Numbered from the stretch's first letter, positions 50,348-59,122 are shown. The stretch: DNA of 64,000 bases from Nocardia nova (GCF_002933465.1 NZ_PSZE01000013.1:101155-165154); one strand, 5' to 3'. The notes: generated from the letters alone by a model not told the origin. Program-made: numbers and translations.

Positions 50348-51084
50348 CCTACTACCCCGCCGGTGCTGCGATCGACACGGCCGCGCTGCGGTTCGGGGCT
50401 GATGCGAATCCCGACGGTCACGGCTTCGCGATCGTCGCCGACGGCCGCATCATCACCGGGCACGGCATGAACGCCGACACCGTGATCGACACCTTCGCCC
50501 GCACCCGCGCCGACCATCTGAACGGCCCGGCGTTGTTCCACTCCCGCTACGCCACCCGCGGCGCGGTCGATCTATCCAACTGTCATCCATTCCGGCTCGG
50601 CGGCGATGCGCGAACGGTATTGGCGCACAACGGCACCCTGCCCAAGCGGGTACATCCACGCGCGTATGACCGGCGCTCGGATACCCGGATCGCGGCCGAG
50701 GACTACTTGCCGAGGCAACCGTTCGGCCCGATCGACACCGTGGCCGGTGCTCGCGGGCTTGCGGGGTGGTTGGGGTCGAGCAAGCTGGTGATCTTGACCG
50801 TCGACCCGGCCTACGCCCACACGGCCTACGTGTTCGGTGAGCGCGCGGGGCAGTGGGTGGGCGGGGTCTGGTATTCCAACCGCTCCTATCTGCCGCCCGA
50901 GCAGCGGTGGCCGGCCCGGCGGCGGACGGTGTGCGGGTACTGCCTGGATCGCGATCTCGAACGCGCCAGCCGCTACTGCCGCAGCTGCGGCTGGTGCTTC
51001 GGCTGCCACCACGCCCTCTCCCACTGCACCTGCCTGCCCACCCCGACCAGGCCAGCTCCCACCGCGGCCCCCGCATCCAGCTGA
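50335..51084 (+). CDS. Class II glutamine amidotransferase with C-terminal zinc ribbon, copy 1
   Basis: 249 aa. It begins Met-Cys-Leu-Leu, so removing Met exposes the N-terminal nucleophile Cys2 required by this Ntn-type family. Other family motifs are NPDGHGFAI (near 29), FHSRYATRG (near 70), NCHPF and LAHNGTL (near 100), i.e. the Arg, Asn and Gly that bind glutamine. A C-terminal ribbon (residues 200-236) reads CGYCLD...CRSCGWCFGC...CTC. No synthase domain is fused, so ammonia must be passed to a partner, most simply the amidoligase whose gene overlaps it by 13 nt. A second copy is at 52430. Confidence 0.87.
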   Translation: MCLLTYYPAGAAIDTAALRFGADANPDGHGFAIVADGRIITGHGMNADTVIDTFARTRADHLNGPALFHSRYATRGAVDLSNCHPFRLGGDARTVLAHNGTLPKRVHPRAYDRRSDTRIAAEDYLPRQPFGPIDTVAGARGLAGWLGSSKLVILTVDPAYAHTAYVFGERAGQWVGGVWYSNRSYLPPEQRWPARRRTVCGYCLDRDLERASRYCRSCGWCFGCHHALSHCTCLPTPTRPAPTAAPASS

Positions 51085-51224
51085 CCTGACCCGACCGCCA
51101 GGCCCGCTCGACCCGAGCTGCATGGCACCGCTTTCCTCTCGCGCCCCGCTTCGCGCCGCTAGCCCGGCCCGCAGCGGGGCGCCGTCATGTGTCCCGCCAC
51201 TTTTTGGAAGGACGTGAATCCTGT

Positions 51225-52442
51225 ATGCCCGCATTTACTCTCACCGATCGGCGGTGTGAGGACTGTTCACACCCGATCGACGACACCACGACCGTCCTCA
51301 CGGTCGAGGGCGATGATTTGTGTCGCGCGTGCGCCGACCGGCTCGACACCTGCGACGACTGCGCCACCCCCACACGGGAGCGCCGCTCTACCGTGCGCGG
51401 CACCGACGTGTGCACGGATTGTTCGATCGGCTGGCGCCGGTGCCGCGATTGCGACCGCTTCGACAGCGACCTGGTCCGTGTCATCGGCCATGGCGAGGTC
51501 TGCGACGACTGCGCCGACAGCTACCTGGTGTGCGATGACTGCGGCTCGCGCGCGGACGGGCTCAACGAGACCGAATCCGGAGCGGATGTGTGCGGGCGGT
51601 GCGAGGACGCCGACTACCACCGTTGCGGCGGCTGCGACATCCTCATCCGCTGCTGGGAGGACTACTGCGACGCCTGCGCCAACGAACGTCCCGATCATCG
51701 TGGCGTCCACTCCTACGGCTACAAACCCGAACCCGACTTCCACGGCACCGGACCGCTGTATCTCGGACTGGAACTGGAAATCAAAACCCCCCGAGACGTT
51801 TTCGATGAAGCCGTCGAGCTCGCCATCGACCAGCTGGGTGACATTGGCTATCTAAAGGAGGATGGAAGTATCCAGCCGTGCGGATACGAGCTCGTCACGC
51901 ATCCGATGTCGTATGAGTTTGCGCACCAACAGTTTCCGTGGTCGCTGCTGCACCGGTTGCGGATGCTGGGAGCCTACACCGATACCAGCGTCGGCATCCA
52001 CGTGCACGTCTCCCGCGCCGGCTTCTCCTCCCCCGCGCACGCGTACCGGTGGTTGAAGTTCGTCTACCGCAACGAATCACACGTCAAAGTACTGGCGCGC
52101 CGCGACTCCGAGCAGTGGGCGGTATTCGACCCCGGCGCCCGAGCCAACGCCGCCGCCCACGCCAAGGGTGAAACCGGAGGCGCATTCCGGTACCAGGCGA
52201 TCAATGTCTGTCCCGAGGACACCTTCGAACTGCGGGTGTTCGCCAGCTCTCTTGACGCGCGGGAGGTGCAGGCCGCGCTCGCCTTCGCCGACGCCTCCGT
52301 CGAATACACCCGCACCCTTTCGGCCGCCGATATCGCCCGCCGCCGTGGCTGGGAATGGGCCGCGTTCACCGCATGGCTGGCCGCCCGCCCCGAATACCGC
52401 TGCCTGACCGACGAATTGGAGGCCCTCGCGTGTGCATCCTGA
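51225..52442 (+). CDS. Zinc-ribbon array fused to a GS-fold amidoligase, copy 2
   Basis: 405 aa, clear paralogue of the protein at 49154, similar over its whole length. The N-terminal array (11-151) again has about ten CxxC pairs. The ligase domain keeps GLELEI (181-186), KEDGSIQPCGYELVTHP (the better-preserved D-G-S-I form), TSVGIHVHVS (His259, His261) and FELRVF. The start ATG 51225 has GGAAGGA 12 bases upstream. The linker PDFHGTGPLYLGLELEI is nearly identical in both copies, while the zinc-ribbon parts diverge more, which suggests changed target recognition with conserved chemistry. It overlaps the following amidotransferase by 13 nt. Confidence 0.82.
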   Translation: MPAFTLTDRRCEDCSHPIDDTTTVLTVEGDDLCRACADRLDTCDDCATPTRERRSTVRGTDVCTDCSIGWRRCRDCDRFDSDLVRVIGHGEVCDDCADSYLVCDDCGSRADGLNETESGADVCGRCEDADYHRCGGCDILIRCWEDYCDACANERPDHRGVHSYGYKPEPDFHGTGPLYLGLELEIKTPRDVFDEAVELAIDQLGDIGYLKEDGSIQPCGYELVTHPMSYEFAHQQFPWSLLHRLRMLGAYTDTSVGIHVHVSRAGFSSPAHAYRWLKFVYRNESHVKVLARRDSEQWAVFDPGARANAAAHAKGETGGAFRYQAINVCPEDTFELRVFASSLDAREVQAALAFADASVEYTRTLSAADIARRRGWEWAAFTAWLAARPEYRCLTDELEALACAS

Positions 52443-53188
52443 CCTTCTACAAACCCGGCCAGGACCCCGACCTCGACGCCCTACACGGCGGGGCCCTGGC
52501 CAACCCACACGGCCACGGCTACGCCATCCACACCGGCAAGACGATCCTCGTCGGGCACGGCATGAACCCCGACCAGGTGATCGCCGAATTCGCCGAACAA
52601 CGCGCCAAGCATCCGGGCGGCCCGGCGTTGTTCCACTCCCGCTACGCCACCCACGGTGACCGTGACACCAGCAACTGCCACCCCTTCACCGTCGGCGGCG
52701 ACCAGCGAACCGTGCTCGCCCATAACGGAGTCCTGCCCGACAACGTGCACCCCACCGCGGGCGACGCGCGCTCGGATACCCGGATCGCGGCCGAGGACTT
52801 CCTGCCCACCAAACCGTTCGGGTCGCTGGACAGCTGGGCCGGGCGAGAGCGGTTCGAGCACTGGCTCGCCTCCAACAAGGTCGTCATCTTGACCACCGAT
52901 CCGGCCTACAAACACCCGGCCTACATCTTCAACGAACGCCACGGGCACTGGGTCGGTGGCACCTGGTACTCCAACGACAGCTACCTGATGCACGAGTGGG
53001 CCAGCGCTGACACCGACTACGTCGGATTCTGCGAATACTGCGGCGCATTCGAAGACGACCCCTTCGGCCCGCACTGCGGCTACTGCGGATACTGCGCCGA
53101 CTGCACACATCCGTTTCCTCGCTGCGCGTGCCCGCAATTCGACGGCGCCGACCGCTACGCCGACCTGTTCGGCCTGCAAACCCACTGA
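52430..53188 (+). CDS. Class II glutamine amidotransferase with C-terminal zinc ribbon, copy 2
   Basis: 252 aa from GTG 52430, giving Met-Cys-Ile-Leu and the N-terminal Cys2. NPHGHGYAI, FHSRYATHG, NCHPF and LAHNGVLP match copy 1 position for position, as does the RSDTRIAAED segment. The C-terminal ribbon at about 200-238 reads CEYCGAF...CGYCGYCADC...CAC. The gene begins inside the 3' end of its amidoligase, again with a 13-nt overlap. The 13-nt overlap and gene order in both pairs show that the two-gene cassette was duplicated as a unit. Confidence 0.86.
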   Translation: MCILTFYKPGQDPDLDALHGGALANPHGHGYAIHTGKTILVGHGMNPDQVIAEFAEQRAKHPGGPALFHSRYATHGDRDTSNCHPFTVGGDQRTVLAHNGVLPDNVHPTAGDARSDTRIAAEDFLPTKPFGSLDSWAGRERFEHWLASNKVVILTTDPAYKHPAYIFNERHGHWVGGTWYSNDSYLMHEWASADTDYVGFCEYCGAFEDDPFGPHCGYCGYCADCTHPFPRCACPQFDGADRYADLFGLQTH

Positions 53189-53271
53189 CCAGCCCGACCA
53201 CCAATCGTGGCGCTCCTGGCGGGCCGAGCGGCAACGGCTGGGGGCCAGAGATCCCGAAAGGAATAGCACCC

Positions 53272-53532
53272 GTGGGCAATTCCACCGCTCACCCGTTGAG
53301 CCGCGACGAGACGGTCACTGTCTTACTCGACGCCCTCGCCCCCTACATCGCCGCGACCCGGCGTGCAATCGGTATCGCCCACGCCATGGCCACCGTCGTC
53401 GGTGGCGAACCTTTGGATCTGCTCAACGACGCCATCGCCGACTACCGACTCCGCGAACGGCTCGTGCGCGTCACATATCGCGCACTGCGCGAACACCAAT
53501 CTCACGGCTCGGCGGCCACTCATGAGAAGTAG
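53272..53532 (+). CDS. Small helical protein, unknown function
   Basis: 86 aa from GTG 53272, preceded by AAAGGAATAG. All-helical: VTVLLDALAPYIAATRRAIG, then GEPLDLLNDAIADYRLRERL. No metal motif or membrane segment. It lies 83 nt after the second amidotransferase and may be its downstream partner. The phrase EPLDLL also appears near the C terminus of the next protein as QPLDLL, which hints at a shared helical motif. The family is not recognised. Confidence 0.62.
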   Translation: MGNSTAHPLSRDETVTVLLDALAPYIAATRRAIGIAHAMATVVGGEPLDLLNDAIADYRLRERLVRVTYRALREHQSHGSAATHEK

Positions 53533-53699
53533 GTGCTACCAGGACCCCGCCCGTGCTTGGAATCGCCAGCCGAACGTCACGGCTTCCGACCGTGCCCCGA
53601 GGGAAACGACGGTGCTCGCGGCGACCGACCCGGCTCACCGCAGCACCACTCCCCTCCTCTCTCGCTTTCGCCCCTCTTCGATCCGAATGGAGGTACCCG

Positions 53700-54380
53700 A
53701 TGCCCGACACTCCCGGCGGCGCCATCCCGAGCCCGGTTCCGGTTCCGCAGCACATGGCCGAGGCGCCGGTCTCGGCGGGCATGGTCGTCCCCTACATCAC
53801 GATGACCCACCGTGACCCCGGCAAGCCAGTGTGGGGCGCGGTGAATCCCGCGCGGCTGCAACAGATCTGGCTGCACAGCCTGTGTCAGGTGTGTGGTCGG
53901 CGCCTCGACGGCCCGTGGGTGGTGGTCTACATCCGGCCGTGTGACTATTTGCGCGGTATCGGCCCGGAACCCGCGCTGCACCCTGAGTGCGGTCTGTATT
54001 CGAAACGGGCATGCCCGATGCTGTCCGGGCAGACCGATCACTACAACCGGCATCCGAGTCGGCGCCCGTGCGGCGACCCGGAGTGCACCTGCCGACTGTG
54101 GGCGCCACCGAATCCCGAGCCCGGTGAGGGCCGGCGTGAAGGCCAGCCGGCCGAGGCCTGGTACGAGGCGTGGATCGCGATCGAGGACTACACCCTGATC
54201 CGGGCACCCGGCGGCGAGCACAGCATGGAGATGTTCGGTGTCGAACTGCGCCCCGCCTCGCGGCTGCGCAAACTCCGCAAGATCCGCGACGCCGCACCCA
54301 CCGACACCGGTGATCAGCCCCTGGATCTGCTGGCCGCGATCATCGCCACCCACACCCTGTTCACCGGGGACGGTGAATGA
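53700..54380 (+). CDS. Cysteine-rich protein of unknown function
   Basis: 226 aa from ATG 53700 with GGAGG six bases upstream; an upstream open frame from 53553 has no ribosome site. A possible zinc site is built from CQVCGRRLDG (near 62), HPEC (near 95) and CGDPECTC (near 122). The C-terminal part is helical and ends DLLAAIIATHTLF. Its TGA overlaps the ATG of the DUF2786 gene (ATGA). The type, with a short proline-rich start and CxxC finger, is common on actinobacterial phages and integrative elements. Function unknown. Confidence 0.7.
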   Translation: MPDTPGGAIPSPVPVPQHMAEAPVSAGMVVPYITMTHRDPGKPVWGAVNPARLQQIWLHSLCQVCGRRLDGPWVVVYIRPCDYLRGIGPEPALHPECGLYSKRACPMLSGQTDHYNRHPSRRPCGDPECTCRLWAPPNPEPGEGRREGQPAEAWYEAWIAIEDYTLIRAPGGEHSMEMFGVELRPASRLRKLRKIRDAAPTDTGDQPLDLLAAIIATHTLFTGDGE

Positions 54381-55144
54381 TGGCGGATACGGACAGGTTG
54401 CTCACCCGCATCGGTGCGTTGATGCGCCAGGCCGAGGGCACCGACAATCCGCACGAGGCCGAGGCCTTCCTCGCCCGCGCCCAGCAGTTGGCGACCCAGC
54501 ATTCCATCGACCTGGCGGTGGCCCGCGCCGCTGCCGCCGACCGCGGCCATGCCCGTCCGATGCCGGGGATGCGGCGCATCGAGATCGGCGCCAAACACAC
54601 CAAGGGGCTGGCCACCTATGTGCAGTTGTTCGTGGCCATCGCCCGCGCCAACGACGTGCGCGTGGACGCCGCCCACAACTCGACCTGGGTGATCGCCTTC
54701 GGGCTCGGCTCCGACATCGACACCACCCAGCTGCTCTACACCCACCTGCTCGCCCAGATGGTGCGCGGCTCACGCGCCTACCTGCACTCGGCGGCCCACC
54801 AACGCCACCCGGTCGCCGGTGTCACCGCGCGGCTGGCCTACCAGCGCGCCTTCGCCGCCCGCGTCGGACAACGCCTACGGGACCAGCGCGACCAGGCACG
54901 CGCCGACGCCCTCGCTCCCACCTCTCCGGACGGGGCGGGCACGGCGTTGGCGTTGCGGGACAAAGACATCGAGTTGCGCGACTACTACACCGCCCACTCC
55001 ACCGCGAAAGGCACCTGGTCGGGGCACCGCCGCGCAGGCGGCCACGCACCCGCCGCCGCCGAGGCCGGTGACCGCGACGGGCAACGCGCCCGCCTGCACG
55101 GTCTGGGCGAGATCGACGGACCGCGAAAAGGTTTACCGTCGTGA
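54377..55144 (+). CDS. DUF2786-domain protein
   Basis: 255 aa. The N-terminal 45 residues (LLTRIGALMRQAEGTDNPHE, then AEAFLARAQQLATQHSIDLA) are the recognisable DUF2786 helical motif, often found with SprT-like or other HExxH proteins in phages and mobile elements. The rest is an alpha/beta domain without motifs I can name. It is coupled to the genes on both sides: ATGA at its start and GTGA at its stop, where the metallopeptidase begins. That suggests the two act together. Biochemical role unknown. Confidence 0.8.
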   Translation: MMADTDRLLTRIGALMRQAEGTDNPHEAEAFLARAQQLATQHSIDLAVARAAAADRGHARPMPGMRRIEIGAKHTKGLATYVQLFVAIARANDVRVDAAHNSTWVIAFGLGSDIDTTQLLYTHLLAQMVRGSRAYLHSAAHQRHPVAGVTARLAYQRAFAARVGQRLRDQRDQARADALAPTSPDGAGTALALRDKDIELRDYYTAHSTAKGTWSGHRRAGGHAPAAAEAGDRDGQRARLHGLGEIDGPRKGLPS

Positions 55145-55641
55145 CCGTACGACCACGTGATAGCCAGCGACGCAAGGTCTACGACGCCGAGCACAGGCTG
55201 CGTGCCCTGTTCGATCTCGCCGATCGCGCTCCCGGACGCAGCATCGAGGTGTTCGGCTCTCAGATCTGTGTGCCGGTCGAAAGACGCCTGGGCACAGTTG
55301 AATCCGTGGCCGCATACCTCGCAGCCGTGATGGCGCTGCCCTCGATCCGTGCCCGGTACCCGCGGGCAGCGGTGGCGGTGCGGGTGCGTGCGCGGCGCGG
55401 CAGTCGTTATGCGCACTATGAGCCTGCGACCGCCACGGTCGCGGTCCCGCTGCGCGAGCATGCGGTGCGAGAACTGCTGGTGCTGCACGAGCTTGCTCAC
55501 CACCTGCAACCACGCCCAGCTGCCGGGCACGGGCCCGAGTTCTGCCGCGTGTTCTGCGATGTGCTCGACACCGTCGTCGGCGCGGAAGCCGGATGGCTGA
55601 TGCGCACCCTGCTCCACGACACCGGAGCCCACCTCACCTAG
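55141..55641 (+). CDS. Small HExxH metallopeptidase-like protein (TIGR04338-like)
   Basis: 166 aa from GTG 55141. The zinc-binding motif LLVLHELAHHLQP is near residue 118 and is followed by GHGPEFCRVF, giving the gluzincin-like HELAH...H/E pattern seen in SprT-like and related small proteases. Before it lies a strand-rich segment VAVRVRARRGSRYAHYEP. It has the layout of the actinobacterial TIGR04338 family as I recall it. It overlaps the DUF2786 gene by 4 nt, a pairing known from phages and elements. Target protein unknown. Confidence 0.8.
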   Translation: MTVRPRDSQRRKVYDAEHRLRALFDLADRAPGRSIEVFGSQICVPVERRLGTVESVAAYLAAVMALPSIRARYPRAAVAVRVRARRGSRYAHYEPATATVAVPLREHAVRELLVLHELAHHLQPRPAAGHGPEFCRVFCDVLDTVVGAEAGWLMRTLLHDTGAHLT

Positions 55642-56140
55642 CACCCACGACCGACTCTCCACCCTGCGACCACGACACGAGCAGTCGTGGTCGGAGTCCG
55701 CTCACCACTGCCGGAGCCGAACGGTGAGGTCTAGACTTCGCGATGGGATCGGGGGATCGAGGGGATACACGGGTGGCTCGCACCATCCCCTACCCCGATG
55801 CGCCCCGTCATCATCACGGTGCGTTTACACACCGTTGCAGGGCGAAGGGTGCGAGAACGGGCGCAGTCCAACCCCTCCGGACACGCCCGTTCTTCTCCCA
55901 GGCGACCCGCGCCCGGGGCGGCGCGGACTCAATCGGCTGGTAGTGGCCAGTTTTCGCCCCTGCCGTCCACTGCGAACACCGATGCGCTGGCCTGGTGTCA
56001 TGCGCCAGAGCGGCAGAGGGCTCGTCCGGCCGTCCGGCACACCCGCTTGCTTCGGCGCTGCGTGGTCGCCGCCCCTGCTGCGTGATCGCCGCCTCGCTGC
56101 GCTGATCGACTCCCCCAATTGACTTCCTCAGGAGATTGCC
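55642..56140. other. Intergenic region without a supported gene
   Basis: About 500 bp between the metallopeptidase and DprA genes. Short frames on both strands lack ribosome sites and family patterns. It contains the hairpin at 55854-55893 and probably the promoter of the DprA pair. Confidence 0.5.
55854..55893 (+). terminator. Hairpin, probable terminator
   Basis: AGAACGGGCG / CGCCCGTTCT, a perfect 10-bp stem with a 20-base loop, 213 bp after the metallopeptidase stop, followed by TCTCCC without a U-tract. Confidence 0.45.
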
Positions 56141-57070
56141 GTGTCCGCTTCCGCCCCTGCCTGCGACGAACGCTTCGCGCCGTTGAGCGCGCAGCGGCGG
56201 TTTGCGTGGGCCGTCGCTGCTCGCGCCGCGTTGACCAATTCCCTTGCGGTGTCGGCCCTTCTGGCTGACACCGACGTCGAGCAGGTCGCCGAACAGTTGT
56301 GCACCGATCACGAACTGTTCCAGCTTCCACCCGATCTGCGCGCACAGGCCGTGGCCGATCTCGATCGCGCGGCCGCGGTCGAGGCGATGCTTCTGACTCC
56401 CGAGGACCCCGATTGGCCGACGGCCGCGGTCGCCGACCTCGAACGCGCGAACATCGCTGCCCCGGTCGCCTTGTGGGTGCGCGGCCCGCTCGCGCTCACC
56501 GTCTGCGTTGATCGCCCCGTGGCAGTGACGGGGGCGCGGGCGGCCTCCGACTACGGCATCCACGTGGCCCACGATATGGCGACCTACTTTGCCGAGCGCG
56601 GCTGGTGTGTCCTCAGTGGAGCCGGGTACGGCATCGACACCGCCGCCCACCAGGCCGCGCTGCTGGTGTCGGCGCCCACGATCGCGGTCGTGGCCACCGG
56701 GATCGACCGCGCCTACCCGACCGGAAACACAGCGCTGTTCGATCAGCTCGCCGAACGCGGGCTGATCGTTTCCGAGTATCCGCCCGGCTCCCCGCCGACC
56801 AAAACCCGTTTCCCCGAACGTAATCGACTCGTCGCGGCCCTCTCGACAGGTCTGGTGATCTGTGAGGCCGGTGCACGGTCGAGCACCCTCGACACCGCGT
56901 CGTGGGCGCGGCGGTTGCAACGGCGCATCGCCGCGGTCCCTGGTCCGATCTACTCAGCCACCTCCACCGGCTGCCACCACTTGCTGCGCGAGCACATCGC
57001 GCACCTGGCCGCCAGCGGAAGCGACGCGCTCGACATCGTCACCGACCTCGGCGCGGGACCGGCCTCGTGA
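56141..57070 (+). CDS. DprA/Smf-family DNA-processing protein, canonical copy
   Basis: 309 aa from GTG 56141 with CAGGAGAT upstream. The Rossmann-like DprA core is at about 120-290: VAVTGARAASDYG, LSGAGYGIDTAAHQA, FPERNRLVAALSTGLVICEAG and RIAAVPGP. DprA proteins bind single-stranded DNA and load RecA in transformation; in mobile elements their role is less clear. The N-terminal 110 residues are helical, similar to the SAM-like domain of DprA. The stop overlaps the GTG of a second DprA-like gene. SSB and a ParB-type protein follow, suggesting ssDNA handling by the element. Confidence 0.87.
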   Translation: MSASAPACDERFAPLSAQRRFAWAVAARAALTNSLAVSALLADTDVEQVAEQLCTDHELFQLPPDLRAQAVADLDRAAAVEAMLLTPEDPDWPTAAVADLERANIAAPVALWVRGPLALTVCVDRPVAVTGARAASDYGIHVAHDMATYFAERGWCVLSGAGYGIDTAAHQAALLVSAPTIAVVATGIDRAYPTGNTALFDQLAERGLIVSEYPPGSPPTKTRFPERNRLVAALSTGLVICEAGARSSTLDTASWARRLQRRIAAVPGPIYSATSTGCHHLLREHIAHLAASGSDALDIVTDLGAGPAS

Positions 57071-57939
57071 CCGACACCAGCACCTGCGACCTGCTGGACC
57101 GAGCACTCGTCGCCCGCGCACTCACCACCAGCGATCACCGAACACGCCTGCTGTGGCAGTCCAGACCCACCAGCGAGATCGCCGATCGGATCCGCCGCGG
57201 ACACACCGGTTTCCCGACCCCTTCCGATCTGGGCGACCTCGCGCGCCGCGACGTCGATCGCCTCAATGAACTCGATGCCCGGGTGGTCACCCGCGACGAC
57301 GACGAATGGCCGCGGTCACTGTCGGCGCGGCTGCACCGCGCCACGCAAACGAGCCCGTTCGCGCTCTACCTGCGCGGCCCTGTCCGCCTCGACACCATCA
57401 TCGAGCAGACGATCACCATCACAGGTTCCCGAGCCGCGACCGGATACGGCCGCACCGTCACCGACAGGATCGCCGCCGAACTCACCACTCTGGGCTGGCC
57501 TGGTGTGGCGGGCAGCGCGTACGGCGTCGCCGCGATCGCACACAAAGCCGGGCTCGCCGCTCACGGCCATCCGGTCGCGGTTCTCGCGGCCGGGATCGAC
57601 GTCGCTCACCCGCCCGGACATTCCGGGCTACTCGCCACCATCGCCACCATCGGACTTTTGGTATCCGAATACCCGCCCGGTATGTCGGTGACCCGGGCCC
57701 GTCGCCGCGCCCAGACTCGCCTGTTGGCCGCGCTGTCGAGGGCCGTGCTGATCATCGAGTCCACACCAGGCGGTGAACCCGCCACGATCGCGGCGCACGC
57801 TGTGCGCCATCGGGTTCCGGTGTTCGCATTGCCAGGGCCGGTGACCAGTGCGACCACCGCGCTGCCGCACGAGTTGATCGCCACCGGCCGCGCGCGCCTG
57901 ATCACCAGCGGCCACGACATCCACCACTTCATGAGCTGA
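57067..57939 (+). CDS. DprA/Smf-family protein, diverged second copy
   Basis: 290 aa from GTG 57067, overlapping the first DprA stop. The core keeps ITITGSRAATGYGR, VAGSAYGVAAIAHKAG and LVSEYPPG, but the FPxRNR motif that is ERNRLVAAL in the first copy reads RRRAQTRLLAAL here, and GSAYG replaces GAGYG. The fold is probably preserved and ssDNA or nucleotide binding altered, so a hetero-oligomer with the first copy is plausible (inference). Similarity is too low for a recent duplication. Confidence 0.82.
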   Translation: MTDTSTCDLLDRALVARALTTSDHRTRLLWQSRPTSEIADRIRRGHTGFPTPSDLGDLARRDVDRLNELDARVVTRDDDEWPRSLSARLHRATQTSPFALYLRGPVRLDTIIEQTITITGSRAATGYGRTVTDRIAAELTTLGWPGVAGSAYGVAAIAHKAGLAAHGHPVAVLAAGIDVAHPPGHSGLLATIATIGLLVSEYPPGMSVTRARRRAQTRLLAALSRAVLIIESTPGGEPATIAAHAVRHRVPVFALPGPVTSATTALPHELIATGRARLITSGHDIHHFMS

Positions 57940-58022
57940 CCGCGACACGCCGACCTGGCTGCCCGCGCCCCAGTCAGCTGTGTCGGCCGTCTCCGATTCG
58001 TTGTCCAGTGAAGGGATTGTTC

Positions 58023-59063
58023 ATGACTCAGCCGACGACACTACGCATGTCTGCCCCAGGTGAATTCATCGCCGCCGTGCCGGCCCTGCTCGGCTTCTAC
58101 CCCGTCGATTCATTGGTCGTGGCGCTCCTCGAACGCCGCCCTCCCGCCGACGAGGTCTGCATCAAAGTCGTCGCACGCCACGACCTCCACATCAGCGACA
58201 ACCGGCTCACCGCCGTCGCGACGCAACTGGCCGCCGTCGCCGCGAACGAAAACGCCTCGGCAGTATTGGTTCTCGTCGTCGACAGCACCGCGCAACCAGC
58301 GTCCGCGCCCCCTGGCAGGCACACCCACACCCTCGAGGTCCTCGACCGAGCCCTCACCACACGCGGGGTTGTTCTCGCCTCGGCGTGGGCGACCCGCGTG
58401 ATCGCAGCAGGCGCGCCGTGGTGGAGCCTGCTCGATGCCACCGAGTCCGGCGTCGTGCCCGACCCCGACACGACCACGCTTGCCGCCACGTTCGTCGTCG
58501 CGGGACATCCGATCCGCCGGTCACGCGAGGAACTGACCCGCCTGATCGAGCCCGACCCGGCGCTGGCCGACCAGGTCCGCTCACTGCTGCCCGCCGACAC
58601 CGGCATCCGCACGCAGCACGCGCCCAGCGAGATCACCGCCACCGTCGCGACGGTGGTCGAGCGCATCGACACGCTCGCCGCAGGTTCGACGCTGACTCCG
58701 GCGGATATGGCCGCACTCGCGGCGGCCTTACGCACAGCGACCGTGCGCCATTGCCTGCTCGGGCTGGCCGGCACTGCCCGTGTCGACGCGGCTGAACGGT
58801 TGTGGGCGCTGCTCACCCGCAGCCTGCCCGATCCCGAACGCGCCCATGCCGCGGCTCTGCTGGCGTTCTCGGCCTATCACCGAGGCGATGGAGCGCTGGC
58901 CTCGATCGCGCTGGACGCAGCCCTGGACTCCGACCCACAGCATCGGTTCGCCCGGTCCCTCGACACCACACTGCGAGACGGCACACCCCCATCCCGACTC
59001 GGTGCTGTCGTCACCTACGCACACGACATCGCCGACGCACTCGGCATCGATCTGCACCGCTGA
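58023..59063 (+). CDS. DUF4192-domain protein
   Basis: 346 aa from ATG 58023. The N terminus TLRMSAPGEFIAAVPALLGFYPVDSLVV is the DUF4192 signature, followed by an alpha/beta domain and a helical C-terminal region with tetratricopeptide-like spacing (AALLAFSAYHRGDGALASIALDAALDSDP). DUF4192 proteins are widespread in actinobacterial chromosomes and elements; the function is not known. It sits 83 nt after the DprA pair and 59 nt before the next small gene, likely in one transcript. Confidence 0.85.
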   Translation: MTQPTTLRMSAPGEFIAAVPALLGFYPVDSLVVALLERRPPADEVCIKVVARHDLHISDNRLTAVATQLAAVAANENASAVLVLVVDSTAQPASAPPGRHTHTLEVLDRALTTRGVVLASAWATRVIAAGAPWWSLLDATESGVVPDPDTTTLAATFVVAGHPIRRSREELTRLIEPDPALADQVRSLLPADTGIRTQHAPSEITATVATVVERIDTLAAGSTLTPADMAALAAALRTATVRHCLLGLAGTARVDAAERLWALLTRSLPDPERAHAAALLAFSAYHRGDGALASIALDAALDSDPQHRFARSLDTTLRDGTPPSRLGAVVTYAHDIADALGIDLHR

Positions 59064-59122
59064 CCAGCGTCGCCTCTTTCCCGTCTCCTCGTTTTCTTTC
59101 CCGATCAGAAAGGTGATTGTTC

